From Duncaniella freteri (GTDB lineage: Bacteria > Bacteroidota > Bacteroidia > Bacteroidales > Muribaculaceae): 64,000 bases of DNA. A program made the translations under genes and the position numbers. Each line of letters opens with the position of its first letter. Position 1 is the first letter of the stretch. The notes below the pieces were generated by a model. That model saw nothing but the letters and a program-made list of their open reading frames with translations, was not told the origin of the DNA and searched no databases. Positions 33,481 through 43,078 of this stretch are shown piece after piece. The stretch is taken from contig NZ_SJSA01000001.1 of NCBI RefSeq assembly GCF_004766125.1, positions 2,046,001 to 2,110,000 on the forward strand, read 5' to 3'.

Positions 33481-34881
33481 TTACCCGAGTTTAGATAGGT
33501 TGATGAATAATTCTGAATCAAAGATACTTATTGGCTGTTCTCCACTGAAATCTTTGCTTGTAAAGACATCTGGGATGGCAGAAATGCCATATATACCATT
33601 CTTGTCGCGGTTGATTACAAAGCGCTCAGCATCATATATTTTTTCCGCCTGCTTATTTATAGCTCGTCTTATACCACTGATCATAGGCAAACGAATATCT
33701 GCTTTTGTAATATCAGGCGCGTTTTTTTCTTCACCACCAAACGCGGCATATATTTTGGCGTATCTGCGTTGCAAAATTTCCATACGGCGGTCAAACTTTG
33801 GGAGTTGTTTGACCGATTGAGGTGGGGTAAAACTTATCCCACCATTTTGAGTCTCATATACGAATAATGTATATAATGCCTTTTCTTTACGATGCAAGCC
33901 AGAAAGCGTTACATCAATTTCAGGGAACGATATAGTGCCATGAATGAAATCAATCAACATATGGCACATTACAGCTTTCTGAAGCAATAAGATTTCAAAG
34001 ACTTGCCTATAAAAGCCTTTATAAAGGAAACTCCCTTTCTCATCCTTTTTATGAGATACGACAATCCTGTCGCTACTATGATAATCCAGAAATGTATCGA
34101 CCATATCCTGAACGATGGAAACAGCATCCCCAGTCAGCTCAATTCGTAGAAAATTCGTATAAATATCATTTCCGACTCTTGACTGGCTAATTCTAAACAT
34201 CAAAGATGGCGGAGTGTCTATCAGATCCTCGAACCCCAATTTATGATGTAGCTGTTCAATGCAGAAAGTATCAGTTTTGAAAAGTTTGATTTTTGTAAGT
34301 AACCCAGCTACTGCACTTTCAGTCAAAGATGGTGAAAGCATTGCAACAACCTCATGTAGCAACTCTTTGGGTGTTGTGATATAATGATGAACTATTTCCG
34401 GAAGATAAACAAAGTCCAGTCCACATAATTTCAATTCTCGTGATATTGCTCGCAAATTTGAAGATATTGAGAAATTCACTTCTTTGGCATGATGCGACTC
34501 GACATATAATACTTGACGCTCATCGAACCACGATTCATCAATTTTTGTGGAAATCACATCACTTTCGAGGTTCTCATTCCTCAAACAATACTGAAGCATA
34601 AGCATTAACAATGCTTCCTCACGCGCACAAAAGCCATCGCTAATAGTCATATCCTCAAAAGTTCCTAAAAGGTCTGACTTAGTACTGTCTTCCATTTCCT
34701 TAATAATGTGAACAGCCTTATTAAGTGGCATAAGATATGCCTCTATCTCATCTTGACGTGAAATAGAAAATTGCTCTTTTAAGTTACGATACAAGTCCAT
34801 CTCTCGGCTATCAATAACTTTGTCAGCCTTTATGAGATCTATCAATATTCTGGATATTGCTGCCCGTTCAATTGCTTTCAT
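33481..34881 (-). CDS. TerB-like N-terminal domain protein
   Basis: The 466-residue protein starts with a helical TerB-type module (RILIDLIKADKVIDSREMDL, then SISRQDEIEAYL and ISDGFCAREEALLML), with acidic residues like those that bind metal in TerB. A longer alpha/beta region of unknown fold follows. TerB domains are Ca2+/metal-binding parts of Ter complexes. It is placed between the phosphorylation/protease genes and the membrane sub-operon. It may be a scaffold for the Ter membrane complex (inference). Confidence 0.6.
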   Translation of the reverse strand: MKAIERAAISRILIDLIKADKVIDSREMDLYRNLKEQFSISRQDEIEAYLMPLNKAVHIIKEMEDSTKSDLLGTFEDMTISDGFCAREEALLMLMLQYCLRNENLESDVISTKIDESWFDERQVLYVESHHAKEVNFSISSNLRAISRELKLCGLDFVYLPEIVHHYITTPKELLHEVVAMLSPSLTESAVAGLLTKIKLFKTDTFCIEQLHHKLGFEDLIDTPPSLMFRISQSRVGNDIYTNFLRIELTGDAVSIVQDMVDTFLDYHSSDRIVVSHKKDEKGSFLYKGFYRQVFEILLLQKAVMCHMLIDFIHGTISFPEIDVTLSGLHRKEKALYTLFVYETQNGGISFTPPQSVKQLPKFDRRMEILQRRYAKIYAAFGGEEKNAPDITKADIRLPMISGIRRAINKQAEKIYDAERFVINRDKNGIYGISAIPDVFTSKDFSGEQPISIFDSELFINLSKLG

Positions 34882-34888
34882 AGGTCAT

Positions 34889-35932
34889 TCACTTGATAAG
34901 TTTTGTCTGGTAATCCTGTGCTTGTCTGAGGTAGGTTGTCAACAAGAAAACAGCTATAAATGTAATTGGCAGTGCAATTAACATCCCAAGATATGAACTA
35001 CAGAAAGTATCATACAATCCGTGCATCACACTTGGGATTGATATTGCAAGGAAATACAAAGCATGACGATATAAAGGATATAGCTTTGCAAAGCCAATGA
35101 AATACCCTGCTATACCGGTCCATATTGCATGTATGAAAGGAAGGCTGGTTAGCCGCGCGATATTCATGAAGAATGAGGATGTGTAATCAAGTTGTATATT
35201 CACAGACATTTGATATTGAACACCCTCAAATACACCGAAGGCTATACCAGACATAAGTCCATAAAAGACCAATGTTTTTGGCTGTAATGGTTCTTTTGCA
35301 AATCTATATATCAATAAAAGAGGAAGCAATTTTACGAGTTCCTCAGTCAATCCTACACCAAAGATATATCCGAATAGGTCTAAAATGAATACTGTGTCAA
35401 TCAGTTGATAAAATGGGTTAAGGGATGGAAGTCCCAGTACATCCCAAAGAATGAATACAAAACCTTGTGTCAAAAAGAATACGGATAACGTAATCTTTAG
35501 TCTGACTTGTTGTGTCTTGAAGAAATAATAGAAAAATAATCCCCATATAGCCGAGAAATATAATGCAACAGCATAAAAAACACCAAATCCATGAATTGGC
35601 AACAACATAATTACACTGGGACCAAGACCAATGAGAGCCAGTAGCAATAATCTTTTGTCTGACAACCATTGTTTGCTTTTTAATAAGCCTACTGGCAAAA
35701 TGAGTTCAGAGCCAATCGCTTTTAATTGGTCCACGAACGAACCTTTGCTTTTAATTTTTACCTTGGCGTTATTCCGCCTTAGATAATATCCTACGGTGTT
35801 CATAACACCGGTATTAGAATCTTTCGCTTGATCGTGCAAAAGAATCCTCCCATCATCTACATATTGCTTTAGCACAGCAACTTCATAAGGGCCATATTCG
35901 GTATTGTTGCGTAGGATATAATATCTCATCAC
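34889..35932 (-). CDS. PrsW-family intramembrane protease with GYF_2 domain
   Basis: The 347-residue protein begins with a GYF_2 domain (about 1-50, YYILRNNTEYGPYEVAVLKQ). Seven to eight membrane helices follow with the PrsW active-site set: GLTEELVKLLPL (EExxK), FGVFEGVQYQ (Glu), IHAIWTGIAGYF (His) and SVMHGLYD (His). PrsW proteases cleave membrane proteins, for example anti-sigma factors. The start overlaps the upstream stop by 4 bp. In a Ter island it could release a signalling protein from the membrane. Confidence 0.8.
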   Translation of the reverse strand: MMRYYILRNNTEYGPYEVAVLKQYVDDGRILLHDQAKDSNTGVMNTVGYYLRRNNAKVKIKSKGSFVDQLKAIGSELILPVGLLKSKQWLSDKRLLLLALIGLGPSVIMLLPIHGFGVFYAVALYFSAIWGLFFYYFFKTQQVRLKITLSVFFLTQGFVFILWDVLGLPSLNPFYQLIDTVFILDLFGYIFGVGLTEELVKLLPLLLIYRFAKEPLQPKTLVFYGLMSGIAFGVFEGVQYQMSVNIQLDYTSSFFMNIARLTSLPFIHAIWTGIAGYFIGFAKLYPLYRHALYFLAISIPSVMHGLYDTFCSSYLGMLIALPITFIAVFLLTTYLRQAQDYQTKLIK

Positions 35933-37104
35933 AAAAACTTTAAGTTGTTAATTATGTAGGCTACCGGTGAATTTGTCTCGGAACTTGAATATCCTGAGAT
36001 CAAACAAACCTTTCCTGACGCATGATGAAACACAAGGGCAAATTCCCAATCTACAGGATTTTCTACATTTACACGTATCAACTTATAAAATACCGTGACA
36101 TCATCATTTGACTTCTTTTCATCCTTTACGACTGCATAGTCAATGTTATCCAATTCATCGGATTTCCATCCTCTCCAATACTGATTAAAGTTTTTCTTGG
36201 TCACATCAGTATCGTAATCACTTACAATAGTTACTTCGGCTCCTGTTTCAGCATCGGATAGAGAGAATACCTTCGTGTTCTCTGCCATAGTTTCATCACA
36301 ATCTACACCATCCGGTACAGATAAAACAACCCTACCGTCACTAAACTGATTTGCGCCAAGAGACAGATTCGTTAAGGCAACTGTTTCAGTCTCGGTATGC
36401 GATTTTTTCTCTGAAGCAATTCCCAAACCAATACAGATAAATGGGAGTAGGACCACGGTAGCAATTATAATCCAATCACGGGTTTTGGTTCTTCTATAGC
36501 TTTTAGGGATTATGTTTTGAACTTGATTGGAACTACACAAGAATATGAACCAAATACAGCACCATATAATGGATCGTATCATTCTCAAAACCATCTTGTC
36601 ACTCCCAACTTCTCCATCAGATACAAATAGTGCAAGCAAATTTGACGCAAAACAAAGAATTACAAATGTTTTAGCCAAAAAAACAGCATCGGTATCTCGC
36701 TTATAAAAGGCCACCAAGGTGAAAATGCCTGTTGCTAAATACACCAAAGCAAATGCGACATCTGAAGCAGAGAACCAAAAGTTGTCAGCAGCTTCAAACG
36801 TTACAAAGCTAATTATTAGTGAAGCAAAAGACCCGATTCCTACAAAGAAAATAAGGAAGAACTTCAACCAGCCATGAATATCCTCATCACTGGGCTGTTC
36901 AATTTCATCATCGTAGAAATTGTCATCCTGATTTTCAGACTCAGTTTCAATCGGTTGCACTAAATCTGGGTACTCGTTCTCTTTCTCAAGGTTTATTCTT
37001 TTTGCATATACGTCGCAACTCGTTCCGTCAAATGAAGGAACGAGTTTTGTGCAGTTTCCACTATCTTGAAAACGGCAGTTCGCACATTGGTCTTTTATAG
37101 GCAT
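35929..37104 (-). CDS. Membrane protein with N-terminal Cys cluster
   Basis: The 391-residue protein starts with a Cys-rich element (CANCRFQDSGNCTKLVPSF ... CDVYA) that may bind zinc. About five membrane helices lie between residues 80 and 235. A C-terminal exported domain (about 240-391) includes NLSLGANQFSDGRVVLSVPD. It is coupled to PrsW by a 4-bp overlap, so it could be a substrate or partner of the protease (inference). No family recognised. Confidence 0.55.
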   Translation of the reverse strand: MPIKDQCANCRFQDSGNCTKLVPSFDGTSCDVYAKRINLEKENEYPDLVQPIETESENQDDNFYDDEIEQPSDEDIHGWLKFFLIFFVGIGSFASLIISFVTFEAADNFWFSASDVAFALVYLATGIFTLVAFYKRDTDAVFLAKTFVILCFASNLLALFVSDGEVGSDKMVLRMIRSIIWCCIWFIFLCSSNQVQNIIPKSYRRTKTRDWIIIATVVLLPFICIGLGIASEKKSHTETETVALTNLSLGANQFSDGRVVLSVPDGVDCDETMAENTKVFSLSDAETGAEVTIVSDYDTDVTKKNFNQYWRGWKSDELDNIDYAVVKDEKKSNDDVTVFYKLIRVNVENPVDWEFALVFHHASGKVCLISGYSSSETNSPVAYIINNLKFL

Positions 37105-37113
37105 ATCAATTCA

Positions 37114-38595
37114 TCAATTGCTGATTATCTGAACAATTATTAGTCTTCCTCCATCTTTCTTTGACAAGAGAATTTTTCGACCTTCCGTCAAGGGCACGTA
37201 TCCGCCAATGGGAATTTGTTTATCATCTGTTTTGTCCCACATATCTGGGAGCCGGCGGTTTATGAGTATCCATTGTCCGTTATGGAAATGGAAATCTCCG
37301 ACAGGCTTTTTATCTTCAGCAGAAGTTTTCTCGTTGGCTACAACAAAACGATTTACATGCCACATATAAAGTGTCTGCTTGTCATATACCATCAGACGGT
37401 AATTCTCTGGAGTAAATTTACCATCGTTCCTTGGTGAATAGTAAAGATTTAGCACCGGAAGCTGGCCGTGGTATTCTGTACCACAGAACGGACAACGAGG
37501 CTTCATCTTATTATCAAAGACAAACCAGTGAGCTTCGCAGTTGGGATTTTGACATGGTTGCATTAAGTCAGTGGTTTTTACCAGTGCTTGCTCCCATTCA
37601 TCAGCAGTAGGGCGTCTTGACGGATCATGCAGAGCTGTAATAAATGCTCTGTCAAACAAATCTTTCAAGTATGGGCCACATATGGTATATGGTAATTTTG
37701 ATGGGTCGCCTTGTGGGAGTTCTGCTTTGCCAAGATTCTGAGGTTTTACTCTGTTTGACGTATCAGTAGGATGTTCTATGAAAAGTGCTTTCTCTCCCAT
37801 AGACATAGCCTCATCACGTTTTTCATCGTTAACATCGTGAACTTTTCCTCCTCGCAGAGGATGGCGGTAAAGCAGATTCATATAGACCATTACAGCGAGT
37901 GCATGTAAGTCCGTTGCTCTACAAGGAAGTTTCTTATTGGAGTCTCCAATCTTTAACTCACGGGTTTGCAGTACTTCAGGAGCGATAAAATCGGGAGTAC
38001 CAACAACTTCAGGAGGATACTTGCCGGGAACAACCAAGGTATCACAGTCTATTATGCAGGCATTACCCCCGGCAGGATCCAGAAGAACATTGTTATATGA
38101 TAAGTCAGAATGGGCTAATCCAGCTGCGTGTAAGCGTTTTACAGCACGAGCTATCTTGATTAACATATGAAAATGACTCAACCATGTACCCTTATCCTGC
38201 GGACGAAGATGTCGATTGCGTAACTTGGCAGAGGCAAACCATTTTCCATTTTTTTCTTTCCCTTTGAATGGTCCGTCAGCAAAGAAAAAGTGTGCATCAT
38301 ATGCAGGACATACCAATCCGAATTTTCCATTCCACTCAACAAGCTTTGTTGGCCAACAGAAAAGATTTTTCCAATACTCACCACCCATTTGGTTGAATAT
38401 TCTCTCACGATACAACCCAACGATATTATTAAGGCGATCTTTAGAATTGGCATCAATCTTCTCTCTGAAGAACAGGACTACTTCTTTCTTTCCCGGACAC
38501 CAATACATATCTTTCATACCGCCCTGAGCCGAAATCTCATTTATGAATTCGACCTGAGTATTATCGGATGCGGTTAGTTTTACTATATCTGCCAT
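37114..38595 (-). CDS. Ser/Thr protein kinase of the TerY-phosphorylation triad
   Basis: The 493-residue protein has a kinase domain (about 20-330). Its catalytic loop reads LAHSDLSYNNVLLD (residues 160-173; Asp base, Asn) and its metal site reads IIDCDTL (DxD in place of DFG). A substrate-specificity segment APEVLQ and a downstream zinc ribbon (CQNPNCEAHW ... CPFCGTEY) follow, with a C-terminal FHA-like/beta domain. It is grouped with a PP2C phosphatase and a TerY-like vWA protein, the TerY-P triad described for Ter systems. Confidence 0.8.
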   Translation of the reverse strand: MADIVKLTASDNTQVEFINEISAQGGMKDMYWCPGKKEVVLFFREKIDANSKDRLNNIVGLYRERIFNQMGGEYWKNLFCWPTKLVEWNGKFGLVCPAYDAHFFFADGPFKGKEKNGKWFASAKLRNRHLRPQDKGTWLSHFHMLIKIARAVKRLHAAGLAHSDLSYNNVLLDPAGGNACIIDCDTLVVPGKYPPEVVGTPDFIAPEVLQTRELKIGDSNKKLPCRATDLHALAVMVYMNLLYRHPLRGGKVHDVNDEKRDEAMSMGEKALFIEHPTDTSNRVKPQNLGKAELPQGDPSKLPYTICGPYLKDLFDRAFITALHDPSRRPTADEWEQALVKTTDLMQPCQNPNCEAHWFVFDNKMKPRCPFCGTEYHGQLPVLNLYYSPRNDGKFTPENYRLMVYDKQTLYMWHVNRFVVANEKTSAEDKKPVGDFHFHNGQWILINRRLPDMWDKTDDKQIPIGGYVPLTEGRKILLSKKDGGRLIIVQIISN

Positions 38596-38613
38596 GTGAT
38601 AATTTTCAATCTG

Positions 38614-40035
38614 TTAGTAAAGGATAGCTATTGTCCTATCATCATGATTGCCTGGGCTCCAAAAATCAAGCCATTTAAGCAGTTGATTTTTTGAGTTCTC
38701 GTTGTCATCTGAGAAATCAACTTCATTTACGAGATTCTCCCAGAGTTCATCCCATTTTTCTTTCTTTGCAAGATTTGCGTCCGTCTCAAAGAATGGGTCA
38801 CTTATGCCATCTGTCATAAGCATCAATGCAGTAAAGTCCGGCACTATTGACATCTTGATGCGTGTTCTGTCTCTAAAAATTGATTCCATCGTCAAGAAAC
38901 GAGTTTGACCTGCATACTCTCCTCCATCAGGTTCGTTAAGCAACTTTATAGAGTCGGCATTTTTATCATAAATAGCTATTGCACCGTCTCCAACACCAAA
39001 AGATGCGACAAACCAGCCAAAGCTAAATTTACGACATACTGCGAGCAATAAAGTCGTGGAGAAATCTTTCAACACAGCAGGTTCACTGCATTCATCAACT
39101 TTTTTAACAATTGCACGATGCGCTTCTGTTGCTGCTTTGAACAATATCTCGTGAATCTTTCCCACAACAGGTTTCAGATTCTCTTGTGTTTGATTTTCAG
39201 CATACATCTTTACGACAGCTTCAAATTCTTCACCTTGTTCTGCAAGTTTTTCTTTGCAATACTGCTCTACTGTTTCACAAGCGATGCGGGAACCCTCACG
39301 CGAATATTTAGCAGAACCTGCGCCATCAGCAACTGCAAGAACATACCAACCGTTTTGAGCATTGAAGCTAACACGGAAATCATCGTCACGAGGTTTCCCC
39401 TCCTGCGCATGGCTACGACCTCTCTTGCTGGCCACTACGATGTCTTTCTGTGGCAATCCTTCAAATTCTGGCACAAGGACGTAATCATTTGCCTCATCCT
39501 CCTTCTGAAATGGCAAATCGGCAGGAACAGGTTTGGGTTCCCAAAGGTCACGTGGGTCAGGATTAAACGCTATATTGAATTTACGTTCAAGAATAGGATC
39601 TCCTTGTTCCCATCCTTTGACTTTAGCACAGAGCTTAAAGTCATAAGTTTTAGCTTCGACCGGAGTTCCCGTAAGAGATATTAGACCAGTCTCAATGCTT
39701 ATATTGTCCAATAATCCTGTTTCCTCTAATCCTTCAAACCAGACATCCTCATAATTGGACATATTCAAACTTACCTCTTGATAATACTCTGAGCCTTTCT
39801 TCCCATTTGGAAATACTATAGTAGCTCCATTGAGATTATTTTGTTCAATCACATAGTTTGCCATACGTTCTTCTTGATAGCGTTTCCATTCATCTTTGAT
39901 ACGCCAAGCCAGAAAATCATCAATCTGACTATTAGATGGAGATACTCCTATCCCTTGAAGCACCTCAACCACAAGCATCCGCCCGTTGTCAACGACAGTG
40001 CGAATGCGGCGTATGATTCGTTCTTCTCTTTTCAT
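38614..40035 (-). CDS. PP2C-type Ser/Thr phosphatase of the Ter triad
   Basis: The 473-residue protein has a PP2C catalytic domain in its C-terminal half (about 205-470). It shows SHAQEGKPRDDDF, VLAVADGAGSAKYSREGS (metal-binding Asp-Gly), LLLAVCRKF, SFGVGDGAI, LMTDGISDPFF and DDRTIAIL. The N-terminal half is a beta-rich sensor-like region. It sits between the kinase and the TerY-like protein with 3-18-bp gaps and would reverse the kinase's phosphorylation. Confidence 0.85.
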   Translation of the reverse strand: MKREERIIRRIRTVVDNGRMLVVEVLQGIGVSPSNSQIDDFLAWRIKDEWKRYQEERMANYVIEQNNLNGATIVFPNGKKGSEYYQEVSLNMSNYEDVWFEGLEETGLLDNISIETGLISLTGTPVEAKTYDFKLCAKVKGWEQGDPILERKFNIAFNPDPRDLWEPKPVPADLPFQKEDEANDYVLVPEFEGLPQKDIVVASKRGRSHAQEGKPRDDDFRVSFNAQNGWYVLAVADGAGSAKYSREGSRIACETVEQYCKEKLAEQGEEFEAVVKMYAENQTQENLKPVVGKIHEILFKAATEAHRAIVKKVDECSEPAVLKDFSTTLLLAVCRKFSFGWFVASFGVGDGAIAIYDKNADSIKLLNEPDGGEYAGQTRFLTMESIFRDRTRIKMSIVPDFTALMLMTDGISDPFFETDANLAKKEKWDELWENLVNEVDFSDDNENSKNQLLKWLDFWSPGNHDDRTIAILY

Positions 40036-40038
40036 AAC

Positions 40039-41082
40039 TTATCCTCTTGTTCTGGATATATCAATACCACCTTCGGCAGTGCCAAGCATTCCTTCCATGC
40101 CACACCACGGGCACTTATTCACTGGACTCTCGCCAACGCAGAACACATTACCACACTCACAAGTAACCAATCCAAACTGATTACCACAGCAGGGACATGT
40201 CGGAGCCCCAACCAGTTCCATGGAATTGATTTTTCGGTTTACGTTTTTACCGTCTGATAGCTGGTCATATGCTTCTCCGTCTATTGGATATGCACCAACC
40301 AACTTAAAGTCCATCGCATTGAACATTTCGAGACCTTCAAGTTTATGGCTACGTTTCGCATACTTGATAAGGTACTTCTTTCCTGTTGTCTGGCATTTAC
40401 CTACAAGTACTGCAAAATTCTCATCAACTTTAATCTGCTTATTGGGGTCAACCTTTTCGAGATTTATGCCGTCGATGGGGGCAAGTTTCACTTCATCGTC
40501 ATTGTAGTCAGTTACAGACATACTGGTAGTTTTTATAGAGTCAGTAACCCATTTGAAGAAGTATTTATAAGATAATGCGTCACTCGGATTAAAACGTATT
40601 ATCTCACCCGTTAGCTGACCAAATAAGAGAGGATCAATATTATCCCCGATTGAAATCACAACCAGCTGAGTGCGGTTACGATACTTTTCATTCCAACGTT
40701 TTATTGCGTTAGTGGGGTCGTCCGTAGGAGTTCCATCAGTAAAAAGGAAAATAATTGGTTTCCAATCTCCTTTTTGCTCAACAGTTGTTTTTACAATATT
40801 TGTATCAATGTCTCTCATCAGGAATTCAAGGGCTGTTCCCAAAGATGTACCTCCACCAATTGGAATTATTGGAGGATAGAACTTGAATAGTTCGGTAAGT
40901 GGTGTCAGAGTCTGTGCTTTGCCTGCATATGCAATTACAGAGGCCCATGCAGTTTCCAAAGCATAAGGATCTGTGCGTAACTCTTGTATTATGTCACGCA
41001 TTCCTTTCTGTACTTGTTCAATTGGTTCTCCGACCATCGACTCTGATACGTCTATGACGAAATATATAGGTAATCTTCGCAT
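40039..41082 (-). CDS. TerY-like vWA protein with C-terminal zinc ribbon
   Basis: The 347-residue protein has a von Willebrand A domain (about 1-200) with the MIDAS motif DVSES (11-15), Thr in GGGTSLG (about 80) and Asp in LFTDGTP. A beta domain and a C-terminal TerY-C type double zinc ribbon (CPCCGNQF ... CECGNVFCV ... CPWCG) follow. TerY proteins are phosphorylated partners of the adjacent kinase and PP2C and bridge to TerD proteins. Full-length member of the triad. Confidence 0.85.
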   Translation of the reverse strand: MRRLPIYFVIDVSESMVGEPIEQVQKGMRDIIQELRTDPYALETAWASVIAYAGKAQTLTPLTELFKFYPPIIPIGGGTSLGTALEFLMRDIDTNIVKTTVEQKGDWKPIIFLFTDGTPTDDPTNAIKRWNEKYRNRTQLVVISIGDNIDPLLFGQLTGEIIRFNPSDALSYKYFFKWVTDSIKTTSMSVTDYNDDEVKLAPIDGINLEKVDPNKQIKVDENFAVLVGKCQTTGKKYLIKYAKRSHKLEGLEMFNAMDFKLVGAYPIDGEAYDQLSDGKNVNRKINSMELVGAPTCPCCGNQFGLVTCECGNVFCVGESPVNKCPWCGMEGMLGTAEGGIDISRTRG

Positions 41083-41090
41083 CGTTATAG

Positions 41091-41729
41091 TTATTGATTT
41101 ACTGGTTGATGAAATGTGCCCGGTGAGAGATATACTTGACCCGGACCGATTATTTTTAACATACTTAGTCCTTCTCCTCCTAAAAGGTTACCCAATGACC
41201 AGTTGGATGACATTTGACTTTCCGAAATTGAATGAAGTGCGAGGATATGATCTTCATCTACTTCTATAGTTTCACCCGGACGAAGACTTATTGAGATTGG
41301 AGTCCCTTTTGTATCAAGAAAGACAGTTGAATTACCTGATATTTTTTGTAGGAGCAACCCCATTCCTCCCACCAACCCGGCTATTGAGATTTTTGTGCTT
41401 ACATCAACTCGATTATTTGATGCCACATACACACTTCTATGGCAGATCATAGTTTCTCCAGTGATTTTTACAGGATGAAGTCCGTAATGACTGCCGATAA
41501 CGAGCTTCTTTGGTTGATTGCTTTTATTATATAACCTGATGATGAAGAGCGATTCGCCAGAAAGTTTTGCTCCTATGAGTCGACCCAAACCTGAACCATT
41601 AAAACTCAACTCTTTTTCTATGCCACTTTCAAGATAAATTAAAGCACCTTTTTCTACATAGAAATCCTCACCCGGAGATAGTATAATCTCCAGATGCTGA
41701 ACGAAATTTCCAACGAGTTTACAGTTCAT
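41091..41729 (-). CDS. AIM24-family protein
   Basis: The 212-residue all-beta protein of the AIM24/TIGR00266 family has duplicated beta-helical halves and many Gly turns (GSGLGRLIGAKLSGESLF, LLGGEGLSMLKIIGPGQVYL). AIM24 proteins are common in Ter and other stress operons and may bind a membrane or small ligand. The gene lies between two TerY-like vWA genes with 4-9-bp gaps. Confidence 0.8.
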   Translation of the reverse strand: MNCKLVGNFVQHLEIILSPGEDFYVEKGALIYLESGIEKELSFNGSGLGRLIGAKLSGESLFIIRLYNKSNQPKKLVIGSHYGLHPVKITGETMICHRSVYVASNNRVDVSTKISIAGLVGGMGLLLQKISGNSTVFLDTKGTPISISLRPGETIEVDEDHILALHSISESQMSSNWSLGNLLGGEGLSMLKIIGPGQVYLSPGTFHQPVNQ

Positions 41730-41732
41730 AAC

Positions 41733-42368
41733 TTATACGATTAGATTAACTTCCTCTGGAGGTGGAGGTAGAACTAAATCTTCGGCTGAACCAACGCTTC
41801 GGTTACCAACACCGATTGAATCAGACACCCATTTGAAGAATTTTTTGAATCCGGCACTATCAAGTGTATCGAGCATATACACCTGTTCAGTCAGAAGTTT
41901 CAACGGTTCGGGCTTCGCCTTCATTCCAGCTGCACAGGCAACAATACTTGCAAATTTACGCTTCTTAACCTCATTTACAATATTGTTATATTCTTGTAAA
42001 TCCGAAGGCTTACCATCAGTTAACAAGAAAAGTAAAGGCATCCAATCTCCTTTGCGATCTGGAGTGATTAGTTGAACCTCTTTATCTACCTGTTCTATCA
42101 GCATTTTCAATGCAGCTCCTGTGTGAGTTGGGCCTGAATCGGGTGTGGTTATCTCAGGTAGCTGAAGATCTTCAAGCGGAGTCAGTGGTAGTATGCACTT
42201 AACATCCTTGTCAAATGTGATAATACTTATACAGGCGGATTCTAAGGCAAAAGGATCTTGTCGAAGACTTGACACCATTGCTTCAAGACCAACCTTCACC
42301 GACTCAATAGGTTCTCCTTTCATCGAGCCGGATGTGTCAATGAGTATATATACCGGTAGTCGTCTCAT
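41733..42368 (-). CDS. TerY-like vWA protein (second copy)
   Basis: A 211-residue stand-alone vWA domain starting at ATG 42368 (MRRLPVYILIDTSGSMKGEP), with MIDAS DTSGS, Thr in GPTHTG and Asp in LLTDGKPSD. It is very similar to the neighbouring vWA protein at 42434 and to the N terminus of the 40039 protein, so the three arose by duplication. The C terminus is Pro-rich (LPPPPEEVNLIV), a possible docking tail. Confidence 0.85.
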   Translation of the reverse strand: MRRLPVYILIDTSGSMKGEPIESVKVGLEAMVSSLRQDPFALESACISIITFDKDVKCILPLTPLEDLQLPEITTPDSGPTHTGAALKMLIEQVDKEVQLITPDRKGDWMPLLFLLTDGKPSDLQEYNNIVNEVKKRKFASIVACAAGMKAKPEPLKLLTEQVYMLDTLDSAGFKKFFKWVSDSIGVGNRSVGSAEDLVLPPPPEEVNLIV

Positions 42369-42433
42369 AATAATTTGCAATAAGGGGTGATTGTTTTTTC
42401 AATCAAACCACCCCTTATTTGATGTTAATCAGT

Positions 42434-43072
42434 TTATACTACGATGTTAACTTCTGGAGGTGGCGGTGGAAGTTCGCTGAGTCCGGTTACTTCGCCAAAT
42501 CCATCTTCCACTTTCATTGAGCTTGTGCTGATAGAAGCAGATACCCACTTGAAGAAGGATTTAATTGTAGCGCTGTCAGCAGTATCGAGTTGAACCACAC
42601 ACTCGGTTATTTTTTTGAGTGTATCAGTATTGGCTCCCTGACCGGCAGCACAGGCTACGACAACACCCCATTTGCGTTTGTTGAAGTCATTCAGGCCTTT
42701 TTGAAGGTCATCAGTTGGCTCTCCATCAGTCATAATGAAAACCAATGGTTTCCAGTCGCCTTTTTGTTCTGCGGTTGTCTTTGTAACTTCAGCATCAGCT
42801 CTTTGAGCTAAAAGCGATAATGCGCCACCGAGAGCCGTACAACCACTTGCCGTTAAGTTGGGCTGCTGAAAAGATGACAACTCGGTAAGAGGGACATCCT
42901 GCTGAGCAGTGCTGTTAAATGTTATGACGCTGAGATATGCGGTTTCAAGTGCATAAGGGTCACTCCTGAGTGTTGACACAAGAATTTGAACACCGTTTTT
43001 GACGGCTTCAATAGGTTCACCATACATAGAACCTGATGTGTCAAGAAGAATGTAAACAGGTAATCTTCTCAT
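42434..43072 (-). CDS. TerY-like vWA protein (third copy)
   Basis: A 212-residue vWA protein with MIDAS DTSGS, Thr in GCTALGG and Asp in IMTDGEPTDD. It ends in the same Pro-rich tail (LPPPPPEVNIVV) as its neighbour. In Ter systems such proteins interact with TerD paralogues, whose genes follow upstream in this operon. It is separated by 65 bp from the next vWA gene, the largest gap in the block. Confidence 0.85.
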   Translation of the reverse strand: MRRLPVYILLDTSGSMYGEPIEAVKNGVQILVSTLRSDPYALETAYLSVITFNSTAQQDVPLTELSSFQQPNLTASGCTALGGALSLLAQRADAEVTKTTAEQKGDWKPLVFIMTDGEPTDDLQKGLNDFNKRKWGVVVACAAGQGANTDTLKKITECVVQLDTADSATIKSFFKWVSASISTSSMKVEDGFGEVTGLSELPPPPPEVNIVV

Positions 43073-43078
43073 ATTTCT

